Assembly: GCF_049723235.1 (NCBI RefSeq)
Contig: NZ_JBNARB010000003.1
Coordinates: 1-64,000, forward strand
Direction of reading: 5' to 3'
DNA: 64,000 nt
Origin: Thermovenabulum sp049723235
GTDB taxonomy: Bacteria; Bacillota; Thermosediminibacteria; Thermosediminibacterales; Thermosediminibacteraceae
Positions 52,875 through 61,830 of the stretch are shown here, in pieces. Every line of letters starts with the position of its first letter. Within the stretch, counting starts at the first letter, position 1. The notes under the pieces are model-generated. The model had not been told where the DNA came from. It searched no databases and saw nothing but the letters and a program-made list of their open reading frames with translations. The translations under genes were made by a program, and so were the position numbers.

Positions 52875-53174
52875 TTACTTAAAGGCATTACTTAAAGTGC
52901 TCAACGTTTTCATACCCGACACCATATAAGCAATTCTCAAAGTTTCCGCTATTTCCCCTTCCGTTGCTCCCATTTGCCTTGCAGTCTTTGAAAGGCTTTC
53001 TACACCTTCAGGAGAATTTGCAAAGGCATCTAAGGCAAGGGCTATCAATACTTTCACCTTTGGTTCCAGCTCTCCGGGTCCCATAGCCAGATCAAAATTT
53101 TTCGATACGATTTCAAATAGTTTGGGATCCTTTTGCTCCAGAACACTGATAAAAGGCGGATAATTTCTTGACAT
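52875..53174 (-). CDS. Carboxymuconolactone decarboxylase-family protein without CxxC
   Basis: A 99-residue AhpD/CMD-fold protein (V-K-V-L-I-A-L-A-L-D-A ... A-R-Q-M-G-A-T-E-G-E-I-A-E-T-L). The AhpD-type C-x2-C-x3-H redox site is absent (position occupied by A-N-S-P-E-G-V-E), so peroxidase-reductase activity is unlikely. Function unknown. Confidence 0.82.
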   Translation of the reverse strand: MSRNYPPFISVLEQKDPKLFEIVSKNFDLAMGPGELEPKVKVLIALALDAFANSPEGVESLSKTARQMGATEGEIAETLRIAYMVSGMKTLSTLSNAFK

Positions 53175-53208
53175 ATAATTATACCCCCAATTTAGTTATT
53201 TTTTGATT

Positions 53209-54033
53209 TCAATTATCAAACCTTACCATCATATAATCATCAAAATGGGAAAACCCAAGCCTTTCATAGGCTTTAACTGCAGGTGTATTATACTTTTTTA
53301 CCATTAATACCGGTTTCTTTCCCCTGTTAACTATCCTTTTACAAAGTTCGGAAACCATTGTTTTACATATTCCTTTATTTCTGTATTCTTCCTTGGTATA
53401 TACCCCGCCTATTTGGTTTACCAAATCCGTTGACACCTGAATATATGCCTGCCCTACGATTTCATCATTGTAGATTGCAAATATGTAATCCTCTTCTTTT
53501 GACCTTTCTTTAAAAGTTTTTATTTTTTCTTCAATACTTACTTCCATATCAAATCCCTTTTTTGAAGCTTCCACAGCAAAGGTCGCAGCTTCTTCTAAAG
53601 GCAGTTCATGAAAATCCATGATTTTTATTTTCGAATTTTCATAGGGTGTTAATTTTTCATTAACTTGAAAGCTATCTTCATCGCATAATTTTATTTTTTT
53701 TACATCTTTAATTTTGTCAAATAAGGGCAATATTACTTTTTTCATTCCCAGTAAGAATTCTACATTGTATTTTAAAATTAGCTCTGAAAAAGCTTCAATA
53801 CACTCCTCATCCTCATAATGCGGTGTCGAGCTTCCTAAGTTATAGAAGGGAATAATGCCTACAAGCCTGCCGCTTTTAAAATAACCGTAATAATCCCCGC
53901 ATCTTCTTATATTTTTATCATTTTCAATGCTGAAATTAGAAATATTTCCCTGGATAAAGGTGGTTTCAAAGGGATACCTTCTTATGTACTCAATTATTAT
54001 ATCCCTATCCATCTCGGTCAATAGCCTTAGCAA
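53209..54033 (-). CDS. GNAT family acetyltransferase
   Basis: A 274-residue protein with a C-terminal GNAT domain (about 140-265): V-G-Q-A-Y-I-Q, the acetyl-CoA loop Q-I-G-G-V-Y-T-K-E-E-Y-R-N-K-G-I-C-K and N-T-P-A-V-K-A-Y-E-R-L-G-F. The N-terminal half is an additional divergent domain. In-frame starts exist at 54057 and 54012; AGGAGTG precedes TTG at 54033, which is chosen with moderate confidence. Acceptor unknown. Confidence 0.85.
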   Translation of the reverse strand: MLRLLTEMDRDIIIEYIRRYPFETTFIQGNISNFSIENDKNIRRCGDYYGYFKSGRLVGIIPFYNLGSSTPHYEDEECIEAFSELILKYNVEFLLGMKKVILPLFDKIKDVKKIKLCDEDSFQVNEKLTPYENSKIKIMDFHELPLEEAATFAVEASKKGFDMEVSIEEKIKTFKERSKEEDYIFAIYNDEIVGQAYIQVSTDLVNQIGGVYTKEEYRNKGICKTMVSELCKRIVNRGKKPVLMVKKYNTPAVKAYERLGFSHFDDYMMVRFDN

Positions 54034-54237
54034 ATTAATCACTCCTAAGCCGGGCAATTTAATGACAATGTTACTTTTTTATTATATTCTTATTTATTAA
54101 TATACGCAATATTCAGCTAACGTTAAAATAAGAGTATTATATATTTTTCTTGACAAAACCTTATCCTGCGGAGAAAATATAATATATTCAACATTACTTT
54201 ATTATCTAACTTAAGCGATAAAGAAAGGAGCCAAAAA

Positions 54238-54903
54238 ATGAAGCAATTTTACTTTCGATTAATAAAACTATTAACAGGGCTTTTCTTTTGTGCTTTGGGA
54301 ATAGCCTTTACAATAAATGCTCGCATAGGATTTTCTCCGTGGGATGTTTTTCATGCAGGATTGGCAAGTACCCTGAGGATAAGTATTGGTACCGCTTCTA
54401 TTGCAACCGGAATCTTAATTTTATTATTAATAATCCTTTTGGGAGAAAAGGTAGGCCTTGGTACACTTTTAAATATGATTTTAATTGGAATGTTTTTAGA
54501 TCTTATACTTAATCTCAGAATAATCCCGGTTTCAAATAATTTCATTACAGGAATAATTATGTTAATAATTGGAATGATTATTTTTTCATTCGCTACTTAT
54601 TTATACATTCAATCAGCTTTTGGAGCTGGGCCAAGGGATAGCTTGATGGTAGCCCTTTCCCGCAAAACAGGTTATCCCATAGGTTTTTGCCGTGGACTTA
54701 TAGAGCTAATTGTAGCATTAACCGGTTGGAAGCTCGGTGGAATGATTGGAATTGGAACGGTGTTATTTGCCCTTTTAATTGGGTTATTTATCCAGATTAC
54801 TTTCAAAATTTTTAAGTTTGATGCTACAAAAGTCAAACATGAGACTTTTGAAAATACAATTAAGCAATGTTTTACTACAATAAGAGAAATTAATAAATCA
54901 TAA
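54238..54903 (+). CDS. YczE/YitT-type integral membrane protein
   Basis: A 221-residue protein with five or more membrane helices and the YczE signature G-F-S-P-W-D-V-F-H-A-G-L near residue 32 plus S-A-F-G-A-G-P-R-D-S-L-M-V-A-L. In B. subtilis YczE affects secondary-metabolite production by an unknown mechanism. AAAGGAG precedes the ATG. A consensus TTGACA at 54150 is followed by TATAAT only after 22 bases, so the promoter is unclear. Confidence 0.85.
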   Translation: MKQFYFRLIKLLTGLFFCALGIAFTINARIGFSPWDVFHAGLASTLRISIGTASIATGILILLLIILLGEKVGLGTLLNMILIGMFLDLILNLRIIPVSNNFITGIIMLIIGMIIFSFATYLYIQSAFGAGPRDSLMVALSRKTGYPIGFCRGLIELIVALTGWKLGGMIGIGTVLFALLIGLFIQITFKIFKFDATKVKHETFENTIKQCFTTIREINKS

Positions 54904-54927
54904 AAAATGCTCTCTATACTGAGAGCA
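54903..54927 (-). terminator. Intrinsic terminator of dicarboxylate symporter gene
   Basis: TGCTCTC/GAGAGCA stem (54908-54927); the minus strand continues ATTTTTTATG-like T-run. The plus-strand gene ends here too, but its T-run is weaker. Confidence 0.78.
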
Positions 54928-54955
54928 AAATATTATTATTTATACAAAATCCAGA

Positions 54956-56230
54956 TTATTCGGAAGGAGCCTGAAATTTTTTCTTATCGAATTCTTTCAG
55001 TACAAATTTCGAAACGGTCATAACACCCAGCGGATCGCCGGTAACGTTAAGCATTGTGTTGAACATATCAATAACTACGTAAATACCTGCTATCCAACCT
55101 ACCGGGTCCAAAGGCAGTCCTAAGGTCTGTAACGTTAAAGCCGCGATCATTATACCTCCACCCGGAACACCGGCACACGCTGCAGCACCGAATACTCCCA
55201 TCATCAAAGCCACGGCAACGTGAGCTGCCGTTAAATTAGCCCCATGCATCTGTGCTACCCATACCGCATATATTGGCATTTCTGCAGCCACCGCCTGCAT
55301 GTTGATGGTAGCAGCAAGGGGTATAATTACATCCGCAGCATCTCCCGGAACGCCCAGTGTCTTTGTAACCCTTAAAGTAATTGGTAATGTAGCCGAGCTA
55401 CTTTGTGTAACAAAGGCAGTGAGCATTGCGGGATATACTTTTTTCCAGAATATTAGAGGATTTACCCCTAAAACCAGCATCATAAATAGAGGATGAATAA
55501 CTAACAACATTACAAAATACGCTACCCATTGGGTGAATACCATTTTACCAAGGGATGCTAACCCCATGGTTCCAACCGTACCTACCAGATTCGCCATTAA
55601 TGCAAAGATTCCTATCGGAGCATACCATAAAATAAAGTCAACAATTTTATATATCAATGCCTGTAAGGATTCAAACAGTTTTTTAAGGAAATTGTGTTCC
55701 TCGGGAGCCACATTGTTCAAAAAAGCAATAGCAAACCCGGTTAACAAAGCACAGATAATAATCTGCATAGTGTTAAGTTCTAAAAATGCTCTCACGGGGT
55801 TATTAGGTATAAAGCTCATTAATACCTGAGCAGCAGAAACTTGAGCCAATTGTATTTCCTTTGCTCCCAATTGAACTCCTACACCGGGTTTCATGATATT
55901 AGCCATGGTGTAGCCTATGATTGCTGCTATAAGTCCAAAAATAAACCAGTAAACCAAAAATCCACCGAATATTTTCCCGAGTCTTTTGAAACTTTGCACC
56001 GTAGTTACTGCCGTTGCAATAGAAACAAAAATCAGCGGTCCTACAATGAACTTCAAAAGCGCAATAAAAATATCACCCAGCGGTTTTATAACTGAAACCC
56101 CCGGCCCTATTATCCACCCTGCAATAGCACCTATAAAAACTGCTATCAGGGCGTACAAAGGCCTTTTACCAAGTCTTAAAGTCTGTTCTACCCCATAAAA
56201 ATACCCCTTTAATTTTTTGTATTTACACAA
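54956..56230 (-). CDS. Dicarboxylate/amino acid:cation symporter (DAACS)
   Basis: A 424-residue GltP/DctA-type transporter with about 8 helices and re-entrant loops: F-V-T-Q-S-S-S-A-T-L-P-I-T (serine-rich loop), G-A-T-I-N-M-Q-A type N-M-Q (here A-A-T-I-N-M-Q-A-V) and the final D-M-F-N-T-M-L-N-V-T-G-D binding motif. It imports glutamate, aspartate or C4-dicarboxylates with Na+ or H+. The TTG start at 56230 has an AAGGA site; no better in-frame start exists before the first helix. Adjacent downstream of the asparaginase gene (32 bases), which would make aspartate. Confidence 0.9.
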   Translation of the reverse strand: MCKYKKLKGYFYGVEQTLRLGKRPLYALIAVFIGAIAGWIIGPGVSVIKPLGDIFIALLKFIVGPLIFVSIATAVTTVQSFKRLGKIFGGFLVYWFIFGLIAAIIGYTMANIMKPGVGVQLGAKEIQLAQVSAAQVLMSFIPNNPVRAFLELNTMQIIICALLTGFAIAFLNNVAPEEHNFLKKLFESLQALIYKIVDFILWYAPIGIFALMANLVGTVGTMGLASLGKMVFTQWVAYFVMLLVIHPLFMMLVLGVNPLIFWKKVYPAMLTAFVTQSSSATLPITLRVTKTLGVPGDAADVIIPLAATINMQAVAAEMPIYAVWVAQMHGANLTAAHVAVALMMGVFGAAACAGVPGGGIMIAALTLQTLGLPLDPVGWIAGIYVVIDMFNTMLNVTGDPLGVMTVSKFVLKEFDKKKFQAPSE

Positions 56231-56261
56231 AAGGCTTTTCCTTTTTTAATTAATACGATTT

Positions 56262-57266
56262 TCAGTGGTTTTTAATTATACTAAATTCACCGGCATAGTT
56301 TGTCATCATTATTTTTCTGACCTCTTCCAATTTGTCCGTATGGCCCAAAGCCCACATAAGCTTTGTTATGATAGCTTCGGTAGTCATATCGTAACCCGGA
56401 ATCACACCTGCTTTTAAAGCTTTTACCCCTACTTCGTAAACAGTCAAATCACTACCGTCAAACAAGCATTGAGTTGTTACAACAACCGCAATTCCCTCTT
56501 TTAATGCTTTTTCAATTTCAGGAATAATGTTTCTCCTGAAATTAGGTATTCCTCCCAACCCAAAACCTTCAATAATCAACCCCCTTAATCCCAATTTTAA
56601 AACCGCGGGAATAACCTCGGGCAAAAAACCGGGAGTTAACTTAAAAAGCAAAACCCTTGGATCGAATTTATCATCGAGTTCTACCTGCCCTTCAGGCATT
56701 TTATCAATACCATGTTCAATAATCACGTTTCCATTTTCAACACGGCCAACATACGGATAATTAATGCTCTTAAAGGCATCAAAACCGAGGGCTCTTACTT
56801 TTGATGAGCGCACACCTTTAATGATTTTACCGTCGAAAACTATATATACTCCTGCCAAACCGGATACGGCCACTTTAAAAGCGTCGAGAATATTTCTCTT
56901 CCCATCCGTTTGTGGATGCTCAATTGGAAGTTGCGAACCGGTAAAAATCACGGGCTTATTCAAGTTGCGCAGCATAAAAGTCAAAGCACAAGCGCTGTAA
57001 GCCATGGTATCCGTTCCGTGAGTAATAACTACACCATCATATTTTTTCAGACCTTCAAATGCCTCACGACCAATAATTATCCATTCTTCCGGCTGAATAT
57101 TTGTACTGTCAAAGTTCATTATTTCCCTGCAATCAATTTCACATATTCCTTCCAGTTCGGGAATAAGTTTTATCATCTCTTCCCCTGATAACTTCGGAAC
57201 CAATCCATCCTCTCCGGAGGCTGATGCTATTGTCCCACCTGTTGAAAGCAATAATATTTTCTTCAT
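56262..57266 (-). CDS. ansA: Type I L-asparaginase
   Basis: A 334-residue asparaginase: both catalytic Thr motifs T-G-G-T-I-A-S near residue 10 and H-G-T-D-T-M near 85, with K in G-K-R-N-I. No signal peptide, so cytoplasmic type I. It releases ammonia and aspartate. With the symporter immediately downstream, it forms an Asp/Asn utilisation pair. Confidence 0.93.
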   Translation of the reverse strand: MKKILLLSTGGTIASASGEDGLVPKLSGEEMIKLIPELEGICEIDCREIMNFDSTNIQPEEWIIIGREAFEGLKKYDGVVITHGTDTMAYSACALTFMLRNLNKPVIFTGSQLPIEHPQTDGKRNILDAFKVAVSGLAGVYIVFDGKIIKGVRSSKVRALGFDAFKSINYPYVGRVENGNVIIEHGIDKMPEGQVELDDKFDPRVLLFKLTPGFLPEVIPAVLKLGLRGLIIEGFGLGGIPNFRRNIIPEIEKALKEGIAVVVTTQCLFDGSDLTVYEVGVKALKAGVIPGYDMTTEAIITKLMWALGHTDKLEEVRKIMMTNYAGEFSIIKNH

Positions 57267-57269
57267 TTT

Positions 57270-57449
57270 TTAGCACTCCCCATTTCTTTTAGCATAATTT
57301 AATAGGCCTACTAAAATAACAGCAATATATTTATCTACATCTTCCATTGTAAGTATTGGAATTTTCATAAAATCTATATATTTTTTAGAAACTATCATAG
57401 AAATAACTGTACCCGTTCCGGGAACAAGACCTGCACCCCATGAAAACTG
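57270..57449 (-). pseudogene. Open-frame remnant before asparaginase gene
   Basis: A 59-codon stretch ends just before ansA (stop 57270-57272) and is open back to a stop at 57450-57452. It reads S-W-G-A-G-L-V-P-G-T-G-T-V-I-S-M, then a helix-like I-A-V-I-L-V-G-L-L-N-Y-A-K-R. There is no convincing start or ribosome site, so it may be the last exon-like piece of a decayed membrane gene. The rest of 57450-57689 holds a promoter and no other gene that I can see. Confidence 0.35.
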
Positions 57450-57588
57450 TTACTCATAAAGGTTATTCCGCCGGCATAATGTCTTTTATTTTAAAAATTC
57501 GACTTTTAAATGCAGTTTCCTTCTTAATTTTTTTTATTTTCTATTTTTTATTTTGTCCATATTTTTCCTGTGGAATTACTTAACTCAT

Positions 57589-57617
57589 TCGACAAATTAT
57601 GATAAAATATGTATAAA
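57589..57617 (+). promoter_or_regulatory. Promoter of PAS-GGDEF-HD-GYP gene
   Basis: TCGACA (57589-57594), 17-base spacer, TATAAA (57612-57617), about 70 bases before the start codon. Confidence 0.5.
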
Positions 57618-57689
57618 TATCTTTAATATTTTTTATATATTTAGAATGTTTTTATTGTTGATACTTATTTAAATAGGGAGGAGGCATTT

Positions 57690-60260
57690 ATGGAAGAAAT
57701 AACCCTGGAAATATTAAAACAGGCGCCTTTTGGCTATGCATACCACAAAATAATTTTAAACGAATCAGGGATACCAGTAGACTATGTATTTTTGGATGTC
57801 AATACAGCCTTTGAGCAAATGACCGGCCTAAAAAAAGAAAATATTTTAGGAAAAAAATTAACTGAAATACTGCCGGGAATTAAAGAAGACTCTTTTGATT
57901 GGATAGGATTTTACGGTTATATTGCATTAAACGGCGGTAAAAGAGAATTTTCCCAATATTCAAAAGAATTGAACAGATATTATAAAATTACTGCCCTTTC
58001 CCCTAAAAAATATCACTTTGTAACCTTTTTTCAAGATATAACCGCTGAAATGGAGAAAATAAAGCAACTGGAAGAGCAACAAAAAATTATTTCAAAATTA
58101 ACCATCGAATTGGATACCATATTTAACAGTACTCACGATGCGATATTTTTAGTCAAAGTAGAAAACGGAGAATTCCGGTATATCAGAAATAACAAAGCTC
58201 ATCAGGAATTAACCGGATTTTCATTAGATATGATCAAAGACAAAACACCGGTGGAAGTTGCAGGAAAAGAACTGGGAAAGATATTAGAATCCGACTATAA
58301 AAGATGCTTAGAAACCGGTGCAGCGATAACTTATGAAGAAACTCTTAAAATGCCGGCAGGAGAAAAAGTCTGGCTTACCAGCCTGACACCGGTTTTCGTA
58401 AACGGCAGTATTAAATACATAGTCGGTTCAAGAAAGGATATAACACTGCAAAAGAAGGCAGAAAAAGAAAAAGAAGAGCTTTTAAATAGATACCAAGCCA
58501 TGTTTAATGAGCATACTGCCATAATGCTTATTATTGAACCATTTACAGGAAAAATTTTAGATGCCAACCCGGCTGCCTGTTCATTTTACGGTTATACAAA
58601 GGAAGAGTTGCTAAAAATGCATATTCAGGACATAAATATGCTCCCAAAAGAAGAAGTTGAAAAAAAGCGTCTGATGGCTTTGCAGAAAAAACAAAAATAC
58701 TTTGTTTTTCCCCATCGCTTAAAGAGCGGTGAAATAAGACTTGTCGATGTTTATTCAGCTCCAATAAATTTCGGTGATAAAAAAGTACTTTTTTCAATAA
58801 TATTTGATGTAACAGAACGGGAGGAGCTAAAACGAAAGCTTAATGAAGAAAAAGAACTCCTTTCAATTACCCTCCGTTCCATAGGAGATGGGGTTGTTGC
58901 CACTGACTCTATGGGACGTATTATTCTAATGAACAAAGTAGCTCAGGAGATAAGCGGCTGGAATGAAAATGAAGTAGCAGGTTTGCCTTTTGGCGAAATT
59001 TTCTGCCTTATAAATGAGGAAACTGGAGAAAAGGTAGAAAGCCCTATAGAAAAAGTACTAAAATCCGGTAAAATAATAGGCTTAGCCAACCATACCGCCC
59101 TCGTCACAAAGGACAATAGAAAAATTTCCATTGCAGACAGTGCGGCACCCATTACAGATGAAAAGGGCAATATTTTTGGTGTAATTATGGTCTTTCGAGA
59201 TGTTTCCAAAGAAAGAGAATGGCAGGAAAAAATCCTCTATTTAAGCAATCACGATACCTTAACAGGCCTTTATAGCAGGAGATACATGGAAGAAAAGCTT
59301 AAAAGCTTTGAACAAAGAAAAACTTCTTTTGCAATTATTATGGCCGATGTAAATGGTTTAAAACTGGCTAATGACGTTTTTGGACATGAAGAAGGGGATG
59401 ACCTCCTGAAAAAAGCAGCCGAAGCAATAAAAGAAAGCTGCAGAAAAGAAGATGTAATCGCCCGCTGGGGAGGGGATGAATTCCTTATATTACTGCCAGA
59501 AACAAACTTAAAGGCCGCCCAGGAAATCACTGAAAAAATTAAAGATAAATGCAAAGAAAAAAGCACAAAAAACCTGCAGCTGAGCATGGCATTAGGCTGT
59601 TCTATAAAAAAATCTCCCGAAGAAAAGTTAGAAAAGGTTATAAAAGAAGCGGAAGAAATGATGTACCGCCAAAAATTAAATGATTCTAAAAGCTACCGGA
59701 AAAGTATAATAAATACACTTTTGGCTACACTTTTTGCAAAGAGCACAGAAACAAAAGAACATGCAGAACGGCTACAAAATTGCTGCATAAATATAGGCAG
59801 GGATATGGGGCTTTCTCCAAAAGAAATAGACGAGCTATCACTTCTTGCAGTCCTGCACGACATCGGAAAAGTAGGAATACCGGAGGAAATTTTAAAAAAG
59901 CCCTCCGCGCTCTCGGAACCAGAATGGGAGGAAATGAAAAAGCACCCGGAAGTAGGCTGCCGTATAGCGCAAAATACTCCTGAACTGGTGCAAATAGCCG
60001 AATACATACTGTGCCACCATGAAAGATGGGACGGCAAGGGTTATCCAAAAGGGCTAAAAGGCGAGGAAATCCCACTGTTGTGCCGAATACTTGCAGTTGT
60101 CGATGCCTATGATGCCATGATAAGCGACCGCCCTTACCGCAAAGCTTTAACCAGAGAGGAAGCAATTGCAGAAATTAAAAAAAATGCTGGAACACAGTTT
60201 GATCCTAATATAGTTGAAATTTTTTTAAAAGTATTGAAAAAATGCACAGCAGGTTCTTGA
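57690..60260 (+). CDS. PAS-GGDEF-HD-GYP cyclic-di-GMP enzyme
   Basis: An 856-residue cytoplasmic sensor: about four PAS-type domains (roughly 1-125, 140-255, 265-375, 385-505), a GGDEF domain with G-G-D-E-F at 594-598 and the inhibitory I-site R-K-E-D just upstream, and a C-terminal HD-GYP domain with L-H-D-I-G-K near 722 and H-H-E-R-W-D-G-K-G-Y-P near 768. It has residues for both making and breaking cyclic-di-GMP. No membrane segment, so it senses an internal signal. ATG follows GGAGGAGG. Confidence 0.94.
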   Translation: MEEITLEILKQAPFGYAYHKIILNESGIPVDYVFLDVNTAFEQMTGLKKENILGKKLTEILPGIKEDSFDWIGFYGYIALNGGKREFSQYSKELNRYYKITALSPKKYHFVTFFQDITAEMEKIKQLEEQQKIISKLTIELDTIFNSTHDAIFLVKVENGEFRYIRNNKAHQELTGFSLDMIKDKTPVEVAGKELGKILESDYKRCLETGAAITYEETLKMPAGEKVWLTSLTPVFVNGSIKYIVGSRKDITLQKKAEKEKEELLNRYQAMFNEHTAIMLIIEPFTGKILDANPAACSFYGYTKEELLKMHIQDINMLPKEEVEKKRLMALQKKQKYFVFPHRLKSGEIRLVDVYSAPINFGDKKVLFSIIFDVTEREELKRKLNEEKELLSITLRSIGDGVVATDSMGRIILMNKVAQEISGWNENEVAGLPFGEIFCLINEETGEKVESPIEKVLKSGKIIGLANHTALVTKDNRKISIADSAAPITDEKGNIFGVIMVFRDVSKEREWQEKILYLSNHDTLTGLYSRRYMEEKLKSFEQRKTSFAIIMADVNGLKLANDVFGHEEGDDLLKKAAEAIKESCRKEDVIARWGGDEFLILLPETNLKAAQEITEKIKDKCKEKSTKNLQLSMALGCSIKKSPEEKLEKVIKEAEEMMYRQKLNDSKSYRKSIINTLLATLFAKSTETKEHAERLQNCCINIGRDMGLSPKEIDELSLLAVLHDIGKVGIPEEILKKPSALSEPEWEEMKKHPEVGCRIAQNTPELVQIAEYILCHHERWDGKGYPKGLKGEEIPLLCRILAVVDAYDAMISDRPYRKALTREEAIAEIKKNAGTQFDPNIVEIFLKVLKKCTAGS

Positions 60261-60348
60261 TGTAGCAAAACGTATAGAGGGACAGGTAGAAAAATTTAAG
60301 GTATGACAGTTATAAAAAAGAATAATTTTATAAGCTTATAATTGAACA

Positions 60349-60410
60349 TGCTCCCCTTTCAGTAGACAGTCTAAAATTATAAAACTTCTGCTTCAAGGGG
60401 AGCAATTTTA
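60349..60410 (+). terminator. Long-loop inverted repeat after GGDEF gene
   Basis: TGCTCCCCTT (60349-60358) pairs perfectly with AAGGGGAGCA (60395-60404), 36-base loop, then ATTTTA. It may act as terminator for the upstream gene, but the long loop containing AGTAGACAGTCTAAAATTAT looks more like a pair of insertion-sequence ends. Between 60261 and 60692 I see no intact gene, only this repeat and the remnants described at 60537-60690. Confidence 0.45.
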
Positions 60411-60536
60411 ATACCAATTTTAAATACATTACAAAAGAAATTTCACGGTGGTTGTAAGACAAAAAACGTCACTTTAAATATCAGTTTCTCATCTAACTTT
60501 GAAAATCCTTTATTATAAAGTGTTTTTCAATATTCC

Positions 60537-60690
60537 CTATTTCTCAATCCATGTCATCAACGCAACACATTCCACGTGGAACGAGCCGCTTGGATTGATG
60601 TCTTGGGCTGATTTTTTGCACCTTACGTTTACGGGAACATATCAATAGGTTTTTTGCTGTTTTTTGAAAATCATCCGTATGTGGGAACAT
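60537..60690 (-). pseudogene. Scrambled remnants resembling rRNA methyltransferase C-terminus
   Basis: On the minus strand 60581-60537 reads F-H-V-E-C-V-A-L-M-T-W-I-E-K-stop, the C-terminal pattern of RlmCD/RumA-type 23S rRNA uracil methyltransferases. V-D-M-F-P-H-T, which normally sits just before it, appears at about 60690-60670, directly behind the HEPN gene stop, and a second D-M-F-P occurs near 60640-60628 before a stop. The pieces are in different frames. The region is therefore debris from recombination next to the accessory island. Confidence 0.45.
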
Positions 60691-60692
60691 GT

Positions 60693-61703
60693 CTACACAG
60701 GAAGTGTACCAGCAAGTATCGCCGACTGAACCGCAGCTTTCAGTTCATTTATTTTATTATTCTTGATTTCATCCCATGTAACAGAAGGGTTATTATGAAG
60801 CGCTGTTTTGCACAATTCAAGGTATTTAAGCAGCACATTTCGTACTATTTCTTCCATTTCTTTTAACTCTATGGCTGAAATATTCCTACCATCACCCTCA
60901 TGCAATGAATCAGAACGATATCTGTAAAAATTCTTCATTTTATCATAAAGTGTCCTTACTCTGGTCGCGTCGCTTTCTAGCAATACAGCTACTCTTTTCG
61001 AAAGCACTTCTTTCTTTCCCTGTTGATTTTTATTAAGGAATATCATTTCTAAAGCAGTAGTATACTGTTCAAATCCTGTCGGAAGATCAACCTGTTCTAA
61101 TCCCCAAACAAATTCATCAATACAGCTTTTTAACAATAGGTATTCTTGTCCCGAATACTCCTGCAGAAACTGATTGCAGCGAATTACTTCTTCCTGGGTC
61201 AGTGTATAAACTGTATTGTCTGTGATGTTTCTTGATACATTATCGCTTGTTTGCTTATGTGTATTATTTATAAAACCACCCAGAGCTGAAAAGCGGTGCT
61301 CCATAAAAACCTCTTTCAAACCAATATTCCCCTTTTTGAATACTCGTAATAAGGAAAAAATTTTGTGAAGGTATTCCATTTCGCTGTTATAATAGGCTTC
61401 CAATTGATTACTACAGTCAAAATCTCTATCTGTATATATAACACCTGGTACTATCTCTGGCAATTGCACTTGATATGTATCGTCTTTATGTAGGCACATG
61501 AAAAAAGTGCCTATTTCATCTTGTCGCTGTGAACCTAAATAACTAATTGCAATTTTTCCGTTACCATCGATTATTTTATTCCTAAATGGTATCTCATCAA
61601 AATATAATTTTTTAATTGTATATCCGTTTCCTAACTGTAGTGCAGTAACACTTTCGTCACAATAAAGAATAATTCCATCTATTGTTACTTGAACATCTGT
61701 CAT
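60693..61703 (-). CDS. ApeA-like HEPN domain protein
   Basis: A 336-residue protein. The C-terminal third has a HEPN domain of the ApeA type: F-Y-R-Y-R263-S-D-S-L-H268-E-G (R-x4-H catalytic motif) followed by long helices. The N-terminal two thirds has a beta-rich region resembling the ApeA N-terminal domain. ApeA-like proteins are phage-defence effectors thought to act as RNases. It is last in a leftward accessory gene set, with a 127-base gap from its neighbour. Start ATG, ribosome site weak. Confidence 0.75.
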   Translation of the reverse strand: MTDVQVTIDGIILYCDESVTALQLGNGYTIKKLYFDEIPFRNKIIDGNGKIAISYLGSQRQDEIGTFFMCLHKDDTYQVQLPEIVPGVIYTDRDFDCSNQLEAYYNSEMEYLHKIFSLLRVFKKGNIGLKEVFMEHRFSALGGFINNTHKQTSDNVSRNITDNTVYTLTQEEVIRCNQFLQEYSGQEYLLLKSCIDEFVWGLEQVDLPTGFEQYTTALEMIFLNKNQQGKKEVLSKRVAVLLESDATRVRTLYDKMKNFYRYRSDSLHEGDGRNISAIELKEMEEIVRNVLLKYLELCKTALHNNPSVTWDEIKNNKINELKAAVQSAILAGTLPV

Positions 61704-61830
61704 ACAGCATCACCCCATTTACATTTGGTTGCTTTAATAAATCCTGAGTAGTCTAAACTTTATCCACGCACAATAAATATCTGATATTTTTTCTAGCTCA
61801 ACAGCAAGGACGGTATGGCTCTTTAATTAA

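Noticed and set aside
54150..54183. TTGACA and TATAAT before the YczE-like gene
   Set aside because: The boxes are separated by 22 bases, too far for a normal sigma-A promoter; kept only as a remark in the gene entry.
59693..60165. Minus-strand frames of 114 and 146 codons within the GGDEF/HD-GYP gene
   Set aside because: Shadows of the HD-GYP coding region, which has complete catalytic motifs in the plus frame.
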